Shown here one piece after another: positions 44,174 through 52,506 of a stretch of DNA of 64,000 nt. The stretch lies in assembly GCF_003344965.1 (NCBI RefSeq), contig NZ_CP031194.1, forward strand, positions 2,046,001 to 2,110,000, given 5' to 3'. Source of the DNA: Streptomyces paludis (GTDB taxonomy: Bacteria; Actinomycetota; Actinomycetes; Streptomycetales; Streptomycetaceae). Each line of letters starts with the position of its first letter. The stretch's first letter is position 1. The notes below the pieces were generated by a model. That model had not been told where the DNA came from, searched no databases, and was given only the letters and a program-made list of their open reading frames with translations. The position numbers and the translations under genes were made by a program.

Positions 44174-45679
44174 TTACACATCTTCCTGGCGGTCGAGTAC
44201 GGCGGCCAGGGCATGCTCGAAATCGGAAGCCTCGGAGGCCCCGCGCGTCGGGTCCTGCTGCCGTACGTCGATGACATGGCCGGTCAGCTCGGAGAGCAGT
44301 ACGTCCAGGGAGGTCCTGGCGACGGCCTCGGAGGAGAGCAGCGAACCCTCGGGCTCCGCGCCGAACGCCTTTGTACGCATGGGGGTGGCGGTGCGCTCGG
44401 GGTTGACGCAATTGACGCGGATACCCTCGCCCGCCCATTCGTCCGAGAGCGCCTGGGTGAGATTCACCATGGCGGCCTTCGTGGACGAGTAGAGGCTGTA
44501 CTCCGCGCGGCCCCGGGTGTAGCTGCTGGAGGTGTAGAGCAGCAGCTGGCCCTTGGTCTCCACCAGGTACTTGTACGAGGCGCGCGCGATCTGCACCGGT
44601 GCCAGGTAATTGACGTTCAGCGCTTCCTGAATGGTGGTGTTGTCGGTCTCGGCGAGCTTGCCGATGCGCAGCACACCGGCGGTGTTGATGACGTAGTCAA
44701 TACGGCCGGTCTCGCCGTACGCGCGCGAGAGGGCGTCGTCGACATGCTCCGGGTTCTCCACATGCGTACCGGTGGTGGAGCGGCCCAGCGCGTAGACCTT
44801 CGCTCCGTACCCCTCGGCGAGCTGCGCGATATCGGCGCCGATGCCGTACGAACCGCCGAAGACCACCAGCGTCTTGTCGGCCAGCAGCTCGCGGTAGGCG
44901 TCCTCGGAGACCTGCTGGGGGGCGGCGGTGGAGGCCAGCTGGAAGAGCTTGTCGGCGATGAAGACATCGACCGGCTGGGTCACCTTCATGTTGTACTCGT
45001 CGCCCGCGACGACGTAGATCGGCACGTCCGGCAGGTACTTCAGCACCACGGAGCAGTCGTCCGTGGCCTGGAAGTTGGGGTCGCCGGCGGCCACCTCGTA
45101 CGCCCTGCGGATGGTGGAGAGCTTGAACGCCTGCGGGGTCTGGCCGCGCCGCAGCCGGGACCGGTCGGGCACGTCGGTGATGAACTCGCCGTCGCCGCCG
45201 TGCGTACGGGTCACGATGATGGTGTCCGCGGACGGGATCGCCACGTCCACGGCCTGGTAGCGGCCGAGGGCGTCCACGCAGTCCGCGATGACGCGCCGCG
45301 ACAGCAGCGGCCGTACGGCGTCGTGGAACAGCACGTTACGGTCCTCGCCCGGCGCGAGCCCCTCGCCGAGTGCCGCGATGGCCCGCTCGGTGGTCTCGTT
45401 CCGGGTGGCGCCGCCCTCGATGACGCGGGTGACCTTGGTCAGCCCCGCCTTGGCGACGATCTTCTCCACGTCCGGCACATAGCCCGGTGCCATCAGCACG
45501 ATCACATCGTCGATCACATCGCTCTGTTCGAAGATCCACAGGGTGTGCTCGATGACGGACTTCCCCGCGATCTTCAGCAGCTGCTTCGGGATCGACAGGC
45601 CCACACGCTGACCGGTACCGCCCGCCAGGACGACGGCGGTGGTGCGGGGCTTCGCGGGCGGCGCGGAAGTTGCAGACAC
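44174..45679 (-). CDS. Fused D-ribitol-5-phosphate cytidylyltransferase / short-chain reductase (CDP-ribitol synthase-like)
   Basis: 501 residues. Residues about 14-240 are an IspD/TarI-type cytidylyltransferase (TAVVLAGGTGQRVGLSIPKQ, VLFHDAVRPLLSRRV, RRGQTPQAF, YNMKVTQPVDVFIAD). From about 265 a short-chain reductase follows (LVVFGGSYGIGADIAQLAEG, YVINTAGVL, catalytic YSLYSSTKAA). The same domain pair is found in Haemophilus Bcs1/Acs1, which reduce ribulose-5-phosphate and make CDP-ribitol in one polypeptide. The GTG at 45679 follows AAGGTAGG by about 10 bases. It would feed CDP-ribitol to the TagF-like polymerase downstream. Substrate is inferred from domain pairing. Confidence 0.87.
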   Translation of the reverse strand: MSATSAPPAKPRTTAVVLAGGTGQRVGLSIPKQLLKIAGKSVIEHTLWIFEQSDVIDDVIVLMAPGYVPDVEKIVAKAGLTKVTRVIEGGATRNETTERAIAALGEGLAPGEDRNVLFHDAVRPLLSRRVIADCVDALGRYQAVDVAIPSADTIIVTRTHGGDGEFITDVPDRSRLRRGQTPQAFKLSTIRRAYEVAAGDPNFQATDDCSVVLKYLPDVPIYVVAGDEYNMKVTQPVDVFIADKLFQLASTAAPQQVSEDAYRELLADKTLVVFGGSYGIGADIAQLAEGYGAKVYALGRSTTGTHVENPEHVDDALSRAYGETGRIDYVINTAGVLRIGKLAETDNTTIQEALNVNYLAPVQIARASYKYLVETKGQLLLYTSSSYTRGRAEYSLYSSTKAAMVNLTQALSDEWAGEGIRVNCVNPERTATPMRTKAFGAEPEGSLLSSEAVARTSLDVLLSELTGHVIDVRQQDPTRGASEASDFEHALAAVLDRQEDV

Positions 45680-46010
45680 AGGACTGACCTACCTTGCGGG
45701 CTCAGAGGATGAAGCGATGGTCCCACCCGTGGCAATCCTCGTGCAAGGCGGACCACAGACGCCGGACACCGGCTCGCCACCCCCGGTTCACCTGCGACGA
45801 CGGGTGCGCCCGTGGCACGGGAGCGGGGATGGTCAGTGAAGGACACCACATAAGTTTCACGTACGAGCACCGGGGCCCCCACATGAGTGACGACTCTGAG
45901 TAGCGCCGCACCCACTGAGTGCGACAACGGGCGGTCAGAACACCTGTCCTGACCGCCCGAGGCGCGACCGATCCCACCGGTGAGGGACGAGAGGACCGGC
46001 CGGAAGGAAC
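45680..46010. promoter_or_regulatory. 331-base gap between obg and region A
   Basis: Contains the obg terminator (45928-45959) and the leader of the cytidylyltransferase-reductase gene. A lower-GC patch at 45840-45870 (CACATAAGTTTCACG) is the likeliest promoter site. No gene or box is clear. Confidence 0.4.
45928..45959 (-). terminator. obg terminator
   Basis: A perfect 11-bp stem CGGGCGGTCAG/CTGACCGCCCG with a 10-base loop, 52 bases past the obg stop codon. Confidence 0.8.
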
Positions 46011-47447
46011 CTAGAAGGGCCTGAAGTCGTCGTACTCCTTCTGCGCCTCGTCGCGCTCGGCGTCCCGGTCCCGGCGGCGCTGGGCCGCCGGACGCGGCTC
46101 TTCGAGACGGTGGTCCTCACCGCGCCGGCCGAGCATCTCCGCGCCCGCCATCATGGTCGGCTCCCAGTCGAAGACGACCGCGTTGTCCTCGGGGCCGATG
46201 GCCACGCCGTCGCCGGAGCGGGCGCCCGCCTTCATCAGCTTCTCCTCGACACCGAGCCGGCTGAGCCGGTCCGCGAGATAGCCGACGGCCTCGTCGTTGC
46301 TGAAGTCGGTCTGCCGGACCCAGCGTTCGGGCTTCTCGCCCCGTACGCGGTAGATGCCGTCCTCCTCCAGCGCCACGGTGAAGCCCGCGTCGTCGACGGC
46401 CTTCGGGCGGATAACGATCCGGGTCGCCTCCTCCTTCGGCTTCTCGGCGCGGGAGGTGGCGACGATCTCGGCGAGCGCGAACGTCAGTTCCTTGAGCCCG
46501 GTGTGGGCCACGGCGGAGACCTCCAGCACGCGGTAGCCGCGCGCCTCCAGGTCCGGCCGGATCATCTCGGCGAGATCCTTGCCGTCCGGGATGTCGATCT
46601 TGTTGAGGACGACGACGCGCGGCCGGTCGCCGAGCCCGCCGTACTGCGACAGCTCCTCCTCGATCACATCGAGGTCGGTGAGCGGGTCCCGGTCGGACTC
46701 CAGGGTCGCGGTGTCGAGGACGTGTACGAGGACGGAGCAGCGCTCGACATGGCGCAGGAACTCCAGCCCGAGCCCCCGGCCCTGGCTGGCGCCCGGGATC
46801 AGCCCGGGGACGTCCGCGATGGTGTAGACGGTCGAACCAGCGGTGACCACGCCCAGGTTGGGGACGAGCGTGGTGAACGGGTAGTCCGCGATCTTCGGCT
46901 TGGCCGCGGAGAGCACGGAGATCAGCGAGGACTTTCCGGCGCTCGGGTAGCCAACGAGGGCCACATCCGCGACGGTCTTCAGCTCCAGTACGACGTCCCC
47001 GCCGCCGCCCGGCTCCCCGAGCAGCGCGAAGCCGGGGGCCTTGCGGCGGGCGGAGGACAGCGCGGCGTTTCCGAGCCCGCCCCGGCCGCCGTCGGCGGCG
47101 ACGTAGGTGGTGCCCTCCCCGACGAGGTCGGCGAGGACGTTGCCGTTCTTGTCGAGGACGACGGTCCCGTCCGGCACCGGCAGGATCAGGTCCGTACCGT
47201 CCTTGCCGGAACGGTTGCCGCCCTCGCCGGGCTTGCCGTTGGTGGCCTTGCGGTGCGGCGAGTGGTGGTAGTCGAGCAGCGTCGTGACCGACTGGTCGAC
47301 GACGAGCGTGACATCCCCGCCCCGCCCGCCGTTCCCGCCGTCGGGACCGCCGAGCGGCTTGAACTTCTCACGGTGTACGGAGGCGCAGCCGTGGCCTCCG
47401 TTACCCGCGGCGACATGCAGCTCGACGCGGTCCACGAAGGTGGTCAT
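46011..47447 (-). CDS. obg: Obg-family GTPase (CgtA)
   Basis: 478 residues. The Gly-rich Obg fold opens the protein ([17 protein letters not shown]), followed by the GTPase domain with G1 [11 protein letters not shown]3 [10 protein letters not shown] and G4 NKID. An OCT domain ([20 protein letters not shown]) follows, as in other long actinobacterial forms, and then an Arg/Glu-rich tail. Obg acts in 50S assembly and, in Streptomyces, affects aerial growth. The ATG at 47447 has GGAGG 8 bases upstream. It follows rplU-rpmA but is separated by a hairpin. Confidence 0.96.
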   Translation of the reverse strand: MTTFVDRVELHVAAGNGGHGCASVHREKFKPLGGPDGGNGGRGGDVTLVVDQSVTTLLDYHHSPHRKATNGKPGEGGNRSGKDGTDLILPVPDGTVVLDKNGNVLADLVGEGTTYVAADGGRGGLGNAALSSARRKAPGFALLGEPGGGGDVVLELKTVADVALVGYPSAGKSSLISVLSAAKPKIADYPFTTLVPNLGVVTAGSTVYTIADVPGLIPGASQGRGLGLEFLRHVERCSVLVHVLDTATLESDRDPLTDLDVIEEELSQYGGLGDRPRVVVLNKIDIPDGKDLAEMIRPDLEARGYRVLEVSAVAHTGLKELTFALAEIVATSRAEKPKEEATRIVIRPKAVDDAGFTVALEEDGIYRVRGEKPERWVRQTDFSNDEAVGYLADRLSRLGVEEKLMKAGARSGDGVAIGPEDNAVVFDWEPTMMAGAEMLGRRGEDHRLEEPRPAAQRRRDRDAERDEAQKEYDDFRPF

Positions 47448-47511
47448 GGGGGTTGCCTCCAGTACATACGGAAATGCGTAGCGTGAAACAAATGTCTTAC
47501 GTAGAACAAAC

Positions 47512-47559
47512 GAAGGGCGGACCCGCTTCCCGTCTCCGGGAAGTGAGGTCCGCCCTCGC
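47512..47559 (-). terminator. rplU-rpmA terminator or attenuator before obg
   Basis: AGGGCGGACC (47514-47523) pairs with GGTCCGCCCT (47547-47556), with an inner TTCCCG/CGGGAA stem. It lies 37 bases past the rpmA stop and about 65 bases before the obg start, so it may separate ribosomal-protein and obg expression. Confidence 0.75.
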
Positions 47560-47595
47560 GAAGAAAACCGCTCTACAGCAACCGCGTCGTAAGGA

Positions 47596-47853
47596 CTAGG
47601 CGGCGACCGGAACGATGTTCACGACCTTGCGGCCACGGCTGGTGCCGAACTCCACCGCGCCCGCGTTCAGCGCGAACAGCGTGTCGTCGCCGCCACGGCC
47701 GACGCCGGTACCCGGGTGGAAGTGCGTGCCGCGCTGGCGGACCAGGATCTCACCGGCGTTGACGACCTGACCGCCGAAGCGCTTCACGCCGAGCCGCTGA
47801 GCATTGGAATCGCGCCCGTTCCGAGTGGACGATGCGCCCTTCTTATGTGCCAT
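47596..47853 (-). CDS. rpmA: 50S ribosomal protein L27
   Basis: 85 residues, typical L27: [20 protein letters not shown] at the start, [20 protein letters not shown] in the middle. L27's N-terminus reaches the peptidyl-transferase centre; there is no Firmicute-type cleaved extension. The ATG at 47853 has GAGGAGAC directly upstream. It follows rplU by 14 bases and is co-transcribed with it. Confidence 0.98.
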   Translation of the reverse strand: MAHKKGASSTRNGRDSNAQRLGVKRFGGQVVNAGEILVRQRGTHFHPGTGVGRGGDDTLFALNAGAVEFGTSRGRKVVNIVPVAA

Positions 47854-47867
47854 GTCTCCTCAGTCCC

Positions 47868-48188
47868 TTACTTCGCAGCCGCGGGGATACCGGTGACCTT
47901 GATCGCCGTGTACTGCTGGCGGTGACCCTGGCGACGGCGGTAGCCCGTCTTGTTCTTGTAGCGAAGGATGTCGATCTTCGCGCCCTTGTGGTGGTCCACG
48001 ATCTCCGCCGTGACCTTGATGCCGTCCAGCACCCACGGGTCGCTGGTGACGGCGTCGCCGTCGACCACGAGCAGGGTCGAGAGCTCGACCGTGTCGCCAA
48101 CCTTGGCGGTGGGAATCTTGTCAACCTCAACGATGTCGCCGACAGCAACCTTGTGCTGGCGACCACCGCTGCGCACGATGGCGTACAC
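47868..48188 (-). CDS. rplU: 50S ribosomal protein L21
   Basis: 106 residues. The sequence [20 protein letters not shown] at the start and the basic C-terminal [20 protein letters not shown] are family hallmarks. It binds 23S rRNA domain. The GTG at 48188 is the start (homologues begin MYAIV). The frame is open further upstream, but that part is the leader. First gene of the rplU-rpmA unit. Confidence 0.97.
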   Translation of the reverse strand: MYAIVRSGGRQHKVAVGDIVEVDKIPTAKVGDTVELSTLLVVDGDAVTSDPWVLDGIKVTAEIVDHHKGAKIDILRYKNKTGYRRRQGHRQQYTAIKVTGIPAAAK

Positions 48189-48570
48189 GCGGATCTCACT
48201 CTCGCTCGTAACGGAAACCCCTGATGCCAGCCGCTCACACGGCCCGGGGACCGTGAGAATCCGGATGAGGGACGAGCGGCCTCTTCCAACCGCGCCACGA
48301 AGGCGCCGGGAAGGTAGGTGCTCAGGGGTGGGCGCGCATACAAACACGCCGACGGTCAACACTACGGGCCACCCCCCACAGAATCAAACCGGGCCCGGGG
48401 GCCTCCAGCGAACACGACGCCCGGCCTCCCGGGGCCGCGTATCCGGCGGAGCGCTCCCACGGGAACGCCGGAGAGGCGGCGGCGGCCGGCCGGCCGGTCA
48501 CTGACCGCCGATCAGGGACAGAACCACCGCCCCGGGCGACCGCGGACAGGGGACAGGGGACCGCGCAGTC
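48189..48570. promoter_or_regulatory. rplU leader and intergenic region at the left edge of the rne-proximal island
   Basis: 382 bases. A hairpin CTCACACGG/CCGTGAG (48234-48257) lies 46 bases upstream of the rplU start and could be part of an L21 leader. The rest holds the presumed rplU promoter and repetitive GC sequence with no gene. GGACAGGGGACAGGGGA is a small tandem repeat near 48543-48560. Confidence 0.4.
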
Positions 48571-49050
48571 ATGCGTGAACTCGCCTCCGCGAATACCGTC
48601 AGCGACTGCGCCGCCTCGACCCTGTGCCTCTACTCGCAGACGAGCTTCAATCACACGGCGGCGAACAGCAAGATCACATCGAGGAGCACCAACTCCTGTT
48701 TCCTCGTCCATGGAGTCTTCAATGCGAACTTCACGACCCGCTCCTACGTCAACAACCTGTCCGTGACAGCGCATCTCTGGAGTTACGAGTCGACCGGCTG
48801 GACCAAGATCAAGAACTACCCTTCGGGCGGATTCAGTTCGGACATCGGCATCAACACCGGCCTTTATCCGACCAACGGCGTCATGTGCATGGGATCCGCG
48901 CACCCCTCGAACTTCCGACCTGTCGCTTCCGGCACCGGCGCGCCCCCGCATGTGCGGGGGCGCGCCGGCGGCAGGGAGGTTCAGCCCGCCGTGACCGCGA
49001 GTCCCCGGGTGGCCGCGACTCTGCCGAGCACCCAGCCCGCGTGGACCTGA
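48571..49050 (+). pseudogene. Remnant of a secreted peptidase-inhibitor-I36-like protein
   Basis: An open frame of 159 codons. Residues about 12-105 look genuinely coding: third positions are nearly all G/C, and the composition (Asn/Ser/Thr, four Cys) suits a secreted domain. The pattern STLCLYSQTSFN...TRSYVNNLSVTAHLW resembles I36/SMPI-type inhibitors. No signal peptide precedes it. The frame then runs through the strong terminator hairpin at 48935-48968 and 70 bases into the end of the opposite gene, so the natural stop seems lost. Most likely a decayed gene truncated at both ends. Family assignment is tentative. Confidence 0.5.
48935..48968. terminator. Terminator between convergent genes
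   Basis: A perfect 16-bp stem CCGGCGCGCCCCCGCA/TGCGGGGGCGCGCCGG with a tiny loop, 12 bases beyond the stop of the secreted-protein gene at 48981. Confidence 0.8.
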
Positions 49051-49982
49051 AGGGGATTTCCGTCGACGTTCCTGATCTTCAGGGACAACCGCATTCTCGG
49101 GCAGTCCGACAGCTGAGCCTTCTCCAGATAAAGGGAGTTGGTAGCCGTCTGATGGTGTTTCGCGGTGGAAATGGACCAGGTGCTGACCGGGCCCTTGACA
49201 ACCGATCCGCACGCGGTCCCGTCAGATTTCTGCGGCTGCGCCTCGATCCATGTCTCGACCTGAGTTCCCGTATAGGCGGACGTACCGCCGGAACAGATCG
49301 AGGAAGCGGGCTTGCATGTGGTCAGCTGGGCGTCCTGGACCACTGTCGTACGACCGGATCCGACCGGTGCGTAGGTCTGCCCGAGAGTCGTCAGGGTACT
49401 GCCCCGTGCGACGACCGCGGCACTGACATCAGGGAGTGTCCAGCGTGCCGCACCCCCGTACCGCGAGCGCACGATCTGTGCACCGGCCGGTATTTTCATG
49501 CCCACCGTCCGGCCGTCCTTGATGATGGTCGAATAACTCGTGACCGAAATTCTGCATTCGTATGTGTCCGTCGTGGGCGCCACGAACATCCATCGCAGTA
49601 CGGGGGTGAGCGAAGTCTCCGCCGGAGGCACCAGATTCGTTGCCCAATAAGCGCCGGATTCCTGATCCGCGGGCAGCTCGGCACCGTTCGAGTACCGGCA
49701 GCGGATCGCGAAGGTATTGCCGATGTTGTCACCGGCCTTGAGCGGATCCACACTGCTGACCGTCAGGCCGGTCGCCCGGAGGTAGGACTTCTCGCCTTCC
49801 GTCGCGTCGAACATCACACTCGTGCCGGGTATGTCCTTGTATGTGTATGCGTTCGGATCGACCTGGTAGGCAAAATCGGACGAAGCGGCGTGAGCCTCCG
49901 TCGGCGCGCCGCCGAGCGCGCCTTGAGCCGCCAGCATCAGCACCGCCACCATCGCCGCCGGTCCGATACGCCATGACGTCAT
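48981..49982 (-). CDS. Secreted protein of unknown function
   Basis: 333 residues. A clear Sec signal peptide occupies the first about 32 residues (hydrophobic MVAVLMLAAQGALGG, then a PTEAHA cleavage region). The mature part is beta-rich with several Cys (IRCRYSNG, YECRISVT, TTCKPASSICSGG, GTACGSV, SDCPRMRL) that could form disulfides. The ATG at 49982 has GGGGGGA 6 bases upstream; an upstream ATG at 50006 lacks one. Divergent from the acetyltransferase at 50095. No family recognised. A TATCCT lies in the divergent gap on the other strand. Confidence 0.8.
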   Translation of the reverse strand: MTSWRIGPAAMVAVLMLAAQGALGGAPTEAHAASSDFAYQVDPNAYTYKDIPGTSVMFDATEGEKSYLRATGLTVSSVDPLKAGDNIGNTFAIRCRYSNGAELPADQESGAYWATNLVPPAETSLTPVLRWMFVAPTTDTYECRISVTSYSTIIKDGRTVGMKIPAGAQIVRSRYGGAARWTLPDVSAAVVARGSTLTTLGQTYAPVGSGRTTVVQDAQLTTCKPASSICSGGTSAYTGTQVETWIEAQPQKSDGTACGSVVKGPVSTWSISTAKHHQTATNSLYLEKAQLSDCPRMRLSLKIRNVDGNPLQVHAGWVLGRVAATRGLAVTAG

Positions 49983-50094
49983 AGGAAATCCCCCCAGGAT
50001 CAGCACATCAGGTTAACGAAAAGTAACACAGAGCGATCTTCGGAGGGGTGACCGTATCCTCGCTCCGCAAGCCCGCTTACGGAAGGCATGAAAA

Positions 50095-50712
50095 GTGACG
50101 TACAGGGTCCAGCCCACCGCCCAGGTCGACGCGACCGCCGTGATCGGCGACGGGAGCAGCGTCTGGGACCTCGCGCAGATCCGCGAGCACGCGACGCTCG
50201 GGGACGGGTGTGTGGTGGGGCGCGGGGCGTACGTCGGCACCGGTGTCCGGATCGGGGACAACGTCAAGATCCAGAACTACGCCCTGGTGTACGAGCCCGC
50301 CGAACTGGCCGACGGCGTGTTCATCGGCCCCTCCGTGGTCCTCACCAATGACCACAACCCCCGCTCCGTCGATCCCGAGGGCAAGCAGAAGCGCGGCGAC
50401 GACTGGGAAGCGGTCGGGGTGAAGGTCGCCGAGGGGGCCTCGCTCGGCGCCAGGTCCGTCTGTGTGGCTCCCGTACGCGTCGGCCGCTGGGCCATGGTCG
50501 CCGCGGGCGCCGTGGTGACCAAGGACGTGCCGGACTTCGCCCTGGTCGTCGGGGTGCCCGCGCGCCGTATCGGCTGGGTGGGCCGGGCCGGAGTGCGGCT
50601 GGAGGAGCGCGACGGAGAGCCGGGCGTATGGGAGTGCCCGCGGACCGGCTCGCTGCACGACGAGAAGAACGGCGTGCTGACGGAGCGGGTTCTGACAGAG
50701 CGCGCGGGCTGA
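50095..50712 (+). CDS. Left-handed beta-helix N-acetyltransferase, WbpD/WlbB-like
   Basis: 205 residues. Hexapeptide repeats run from residue 5 (TAQVDATAVIGDGSSVWDLA) and include the WlbB-type signature VKIQNYALVYEPAELADGVF and IGPSVVLTNDHNPRS. In the Wbp pathway this enzyme acetylates the 3-amino group of UDP-GlcNAc(3NH2)A using acetyl-CoA. The GTG at 50095 has GGAAGG about 8 bases upstream. It opens region B and is followed by a decayed acyltransferase, then the UDP-GlcNAc 2-epimerase gene. The exact sugar is inferred from pathway context. Confidence 0.85.
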   Translation: MTYRVQPTAQVDATAVIGDGSSVWDLAQIREHATLGDGCVVGRGAYVGTGVRIGDNVKIQNYALVYEPAELADGVFIGPSVVLTNDHNPRSVDPEGKQKRGDDWEAVGVKVAEGASLGARSVCVAPVRVGRWAMVAAGAVVTKDVPDFALVVGVPARRIGWVGRAGVRLEERDGEPGVWECPRTGSLHDEKNGVLTERVLTERAG

Positions 50713-50866
50713 ACAGCGCGCACGACGGGCCGGCAAAAAACATCGGTCGTCACGTACATCCCTCGGTCGCCGTGGAGCGTCTGTTCTGACGTCCGTGCAC
50801 GCATACGTGCACGGACGCGACGGAACCCGAGAAGAACGGTGATCCCCTCCCGTGCCGACTGGACCG

Positions 50867-51389
50867 ATGGCCGCACCCGCCGGGCGTACTCTCCTGCCCT
50901 CGATCAGTGAGGTCACCTGGTACGGGCGGAGCGGGGGTGACCTTCTTCTGCGTCCTCTCGGGCTTCGTCCTCGCCTGGACGTACGACGGCAGGCAGGTGC
51001 CGGCGAGGGTCTTCCACCGGCGGCGGTCCGCCCGGATCCGGCCGCTGCTCGTTGCCTCGGTCGTGGTCTCCGTGGCGGTGTGGACCGCGCTGGGCGCCTG
51101 GCACCTGTTCCACGAGATCGTGATCCGCTCGCTCCTGGGCGGCTTCGGAAAGCCCGAACCGGGCCTCGATACCGCCCTGTTGTGGCTCGTGACACTTCTC
51201 ATAAGTCTCACAGTGGCGGCCATTGCCTACTATTACGTGGAACATCCACTCGAACGCCCGCTGCGCCGCGTCGGCCCCGCCGGGCCGCCGTGGTGTGGAC
51301 ACTCCGCAGCCGGTACACCGGCGCTGAAGAGCCGTCCAGAGCCGTTTTCCCCCTTCGCACGCCCCAGCCCGCCACCACCATGGCCTTGA
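50867..51389 (+). pseudogene. Acyltransferase-3-family remnant with internal deletions
   Basis: Fragments of an integral membrane O-acyltransferase are recognisable. A possible N-terminal MAAPAGRTLLPSI is in one frame (50867), and in another frame follow GGAGVTFFCVLSGFVLAWTY (about 50922) and VFHRRRSARIRPL, then the C-terminal LLISLTVAAIAYYYVEHPLE. The intact family has about 380-400 residues; here the middle eight or so helices are missing. The joined parts are still in frame from 50907 to 51389, so a 160-residue product could be made but would not be functional. It probably once modified the region B polymer. Confidence 0.6.
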
Positions 51390-51402
51390 AGAAGAGTGTT
51401 CG

Positions 51403-52506
51403 ATGAAAGTCGTCAGCATCGTCGGTGCCCGCCCCCAGCTGGTGAAGCTCGCACCCGTCGCAGCAGCGTTCGCGGGCACCGAGCACCAGCACTTCATCGT
51501 GCACACGGGGCAGCATTACGACGCCGATCTCTCCGATGTCTTCTTCGACGGACTGGGCATTCCCGCACCCGACATCCACCTCGGCGTCGGCTCCGGCAGC
51601 CACGGCGTCCAGACCGGCGCGGTGCTCTCCGCGCTCGACGCGGTGTTCGAGGCGGAGCAGCCCGACTGGGTCCTCGTGTACGGCGACACCAACTCCACCG
51701 TCGCGGGAGCCCTGTCCGCGGTGAAGATGCATCTGCCGGTGGCGCATCTGGAGGCCGGGCTGCGCTCCTTCAACCGGCGCATGCCCGAGGAGCACAACCG
51801 CGTCCTCACCGATCACTGCGCCGATCTGCTGCTCGCCCCCACCGAGGAGGCCATGGGCCATCTCGCCAACGAGGGCCTGGCCGGCCGCGCCCGGCTGGCC
51901 GGGGATGTCATGGTCGACATCTGTCTGCGGATCCGGGACGCCGTACGGGCCGGGGAGCACGCCGCGCCCGTACTGCCCGAGGGAATCGACCCGTCGCGGC
52001 CGTTCCTGCTCGCGACGCTGCACCGGCCGGACAACACCGACGACCCCGCGCGCCTCGCCGCGCTCGTCGACTCGCTCGCACGGCTTCCCCTGCCGGTGGC
52101 GCTGCCGGCCCATCCGCGGCTGGTCGCGCGGGCCGAGGAGTACGGGATCAGCCTCACCCGCGGTTCCCTCCACGCCGGCCGTCCGCTGCCCTACGCGGGA
52201 CTCGTCGCGGCCGTGCTCGCTTCCTCCGGCGTGATCACCGACTCGGGCGGTCTCCAGAAGGAGGCGTTCCTGCTGGAGCGGATCTGTACCACGGTGCGAC
52301 CCGAGACCGAGTGGGTCGAAACAGTCAGAACCGGGTGGAACGCCCTGGTCGCCGATCCGCACCTGCTCTCCGACGAGAAGTGGGCCGCCACGGTGACGCG
52401 GAGCACCCCGGCCGGAGATGCCGGAACCCCGTACGGCGACGGACGCGCCGCGCACAATGTTGTCAAGCTCATGGAAGAGTGGAAGAGAGGTAGCCGGCTC
52501 GTGTGA
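51403..52506 (+). CDS. wecB: UDP-N-acetylglucosamine 2-epimerase (non-hydrolysing; WecB/WbpI class)
   Basis: 367 residues. The motifs are VVSIVGARPQLVKLAPV, TGQHYD, VYGDTNSTVAGALSA, LEAGLRSFNRRMPEEHNRVL, LLATLHRPDN and ITDSGGLQKEAFLLE. This is the non-hydrolysing epimerase class, which makes UDP-ManNAc or, for WbpI-type enzymes, the manno epimer of a diacetamido-uronic acid. Sequence alone does not separate the two; the neighbouring WbpA/B/D/E-like genes favour WbpI. HRPDN replaces the common HRxEN. ATG 51403. The stop overlaps the next gene by GTGA. Confidence 0.9.
   Translation: MKVVSIVGARPQLVKLAPVAAAFAGTEHQHFIVHTGQHYDADLSDVFFDGLGIPAPDIHLGVGSGSHGVQTGAVLSALDAVFEAEQPDWVLVYGDTNSTVAGALSAVKMHLPVAHLEAGLRSFNRRMPEEHNRVLTDHCADLLLAPTEEAMGHLANEGLAGRARLAGDVMVDICLRIRDAVRAGEHAAPVLPEGIDPSRPFLLATLHRPDNTDDPARLAALVDSLARLPLPVALPAHPRLVARAEEYGISLTRGSLHAGRPLPYAGLVAAVLASSGVITDSGGLQKEAFLLERICTTVRPETEWVETVRTGWNALVADPHLLSDEKWAATVTRSTPAGDAGTPYGDGRAAHNVVKLMEEWKRGSRLV

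Noticed and set aside
48571..49050. Treating the I36-like frame as an intact secreted gene
   Set aside because: There is no signal peptide, and the frame crosses a strong terminator and the opposite coding sequence.
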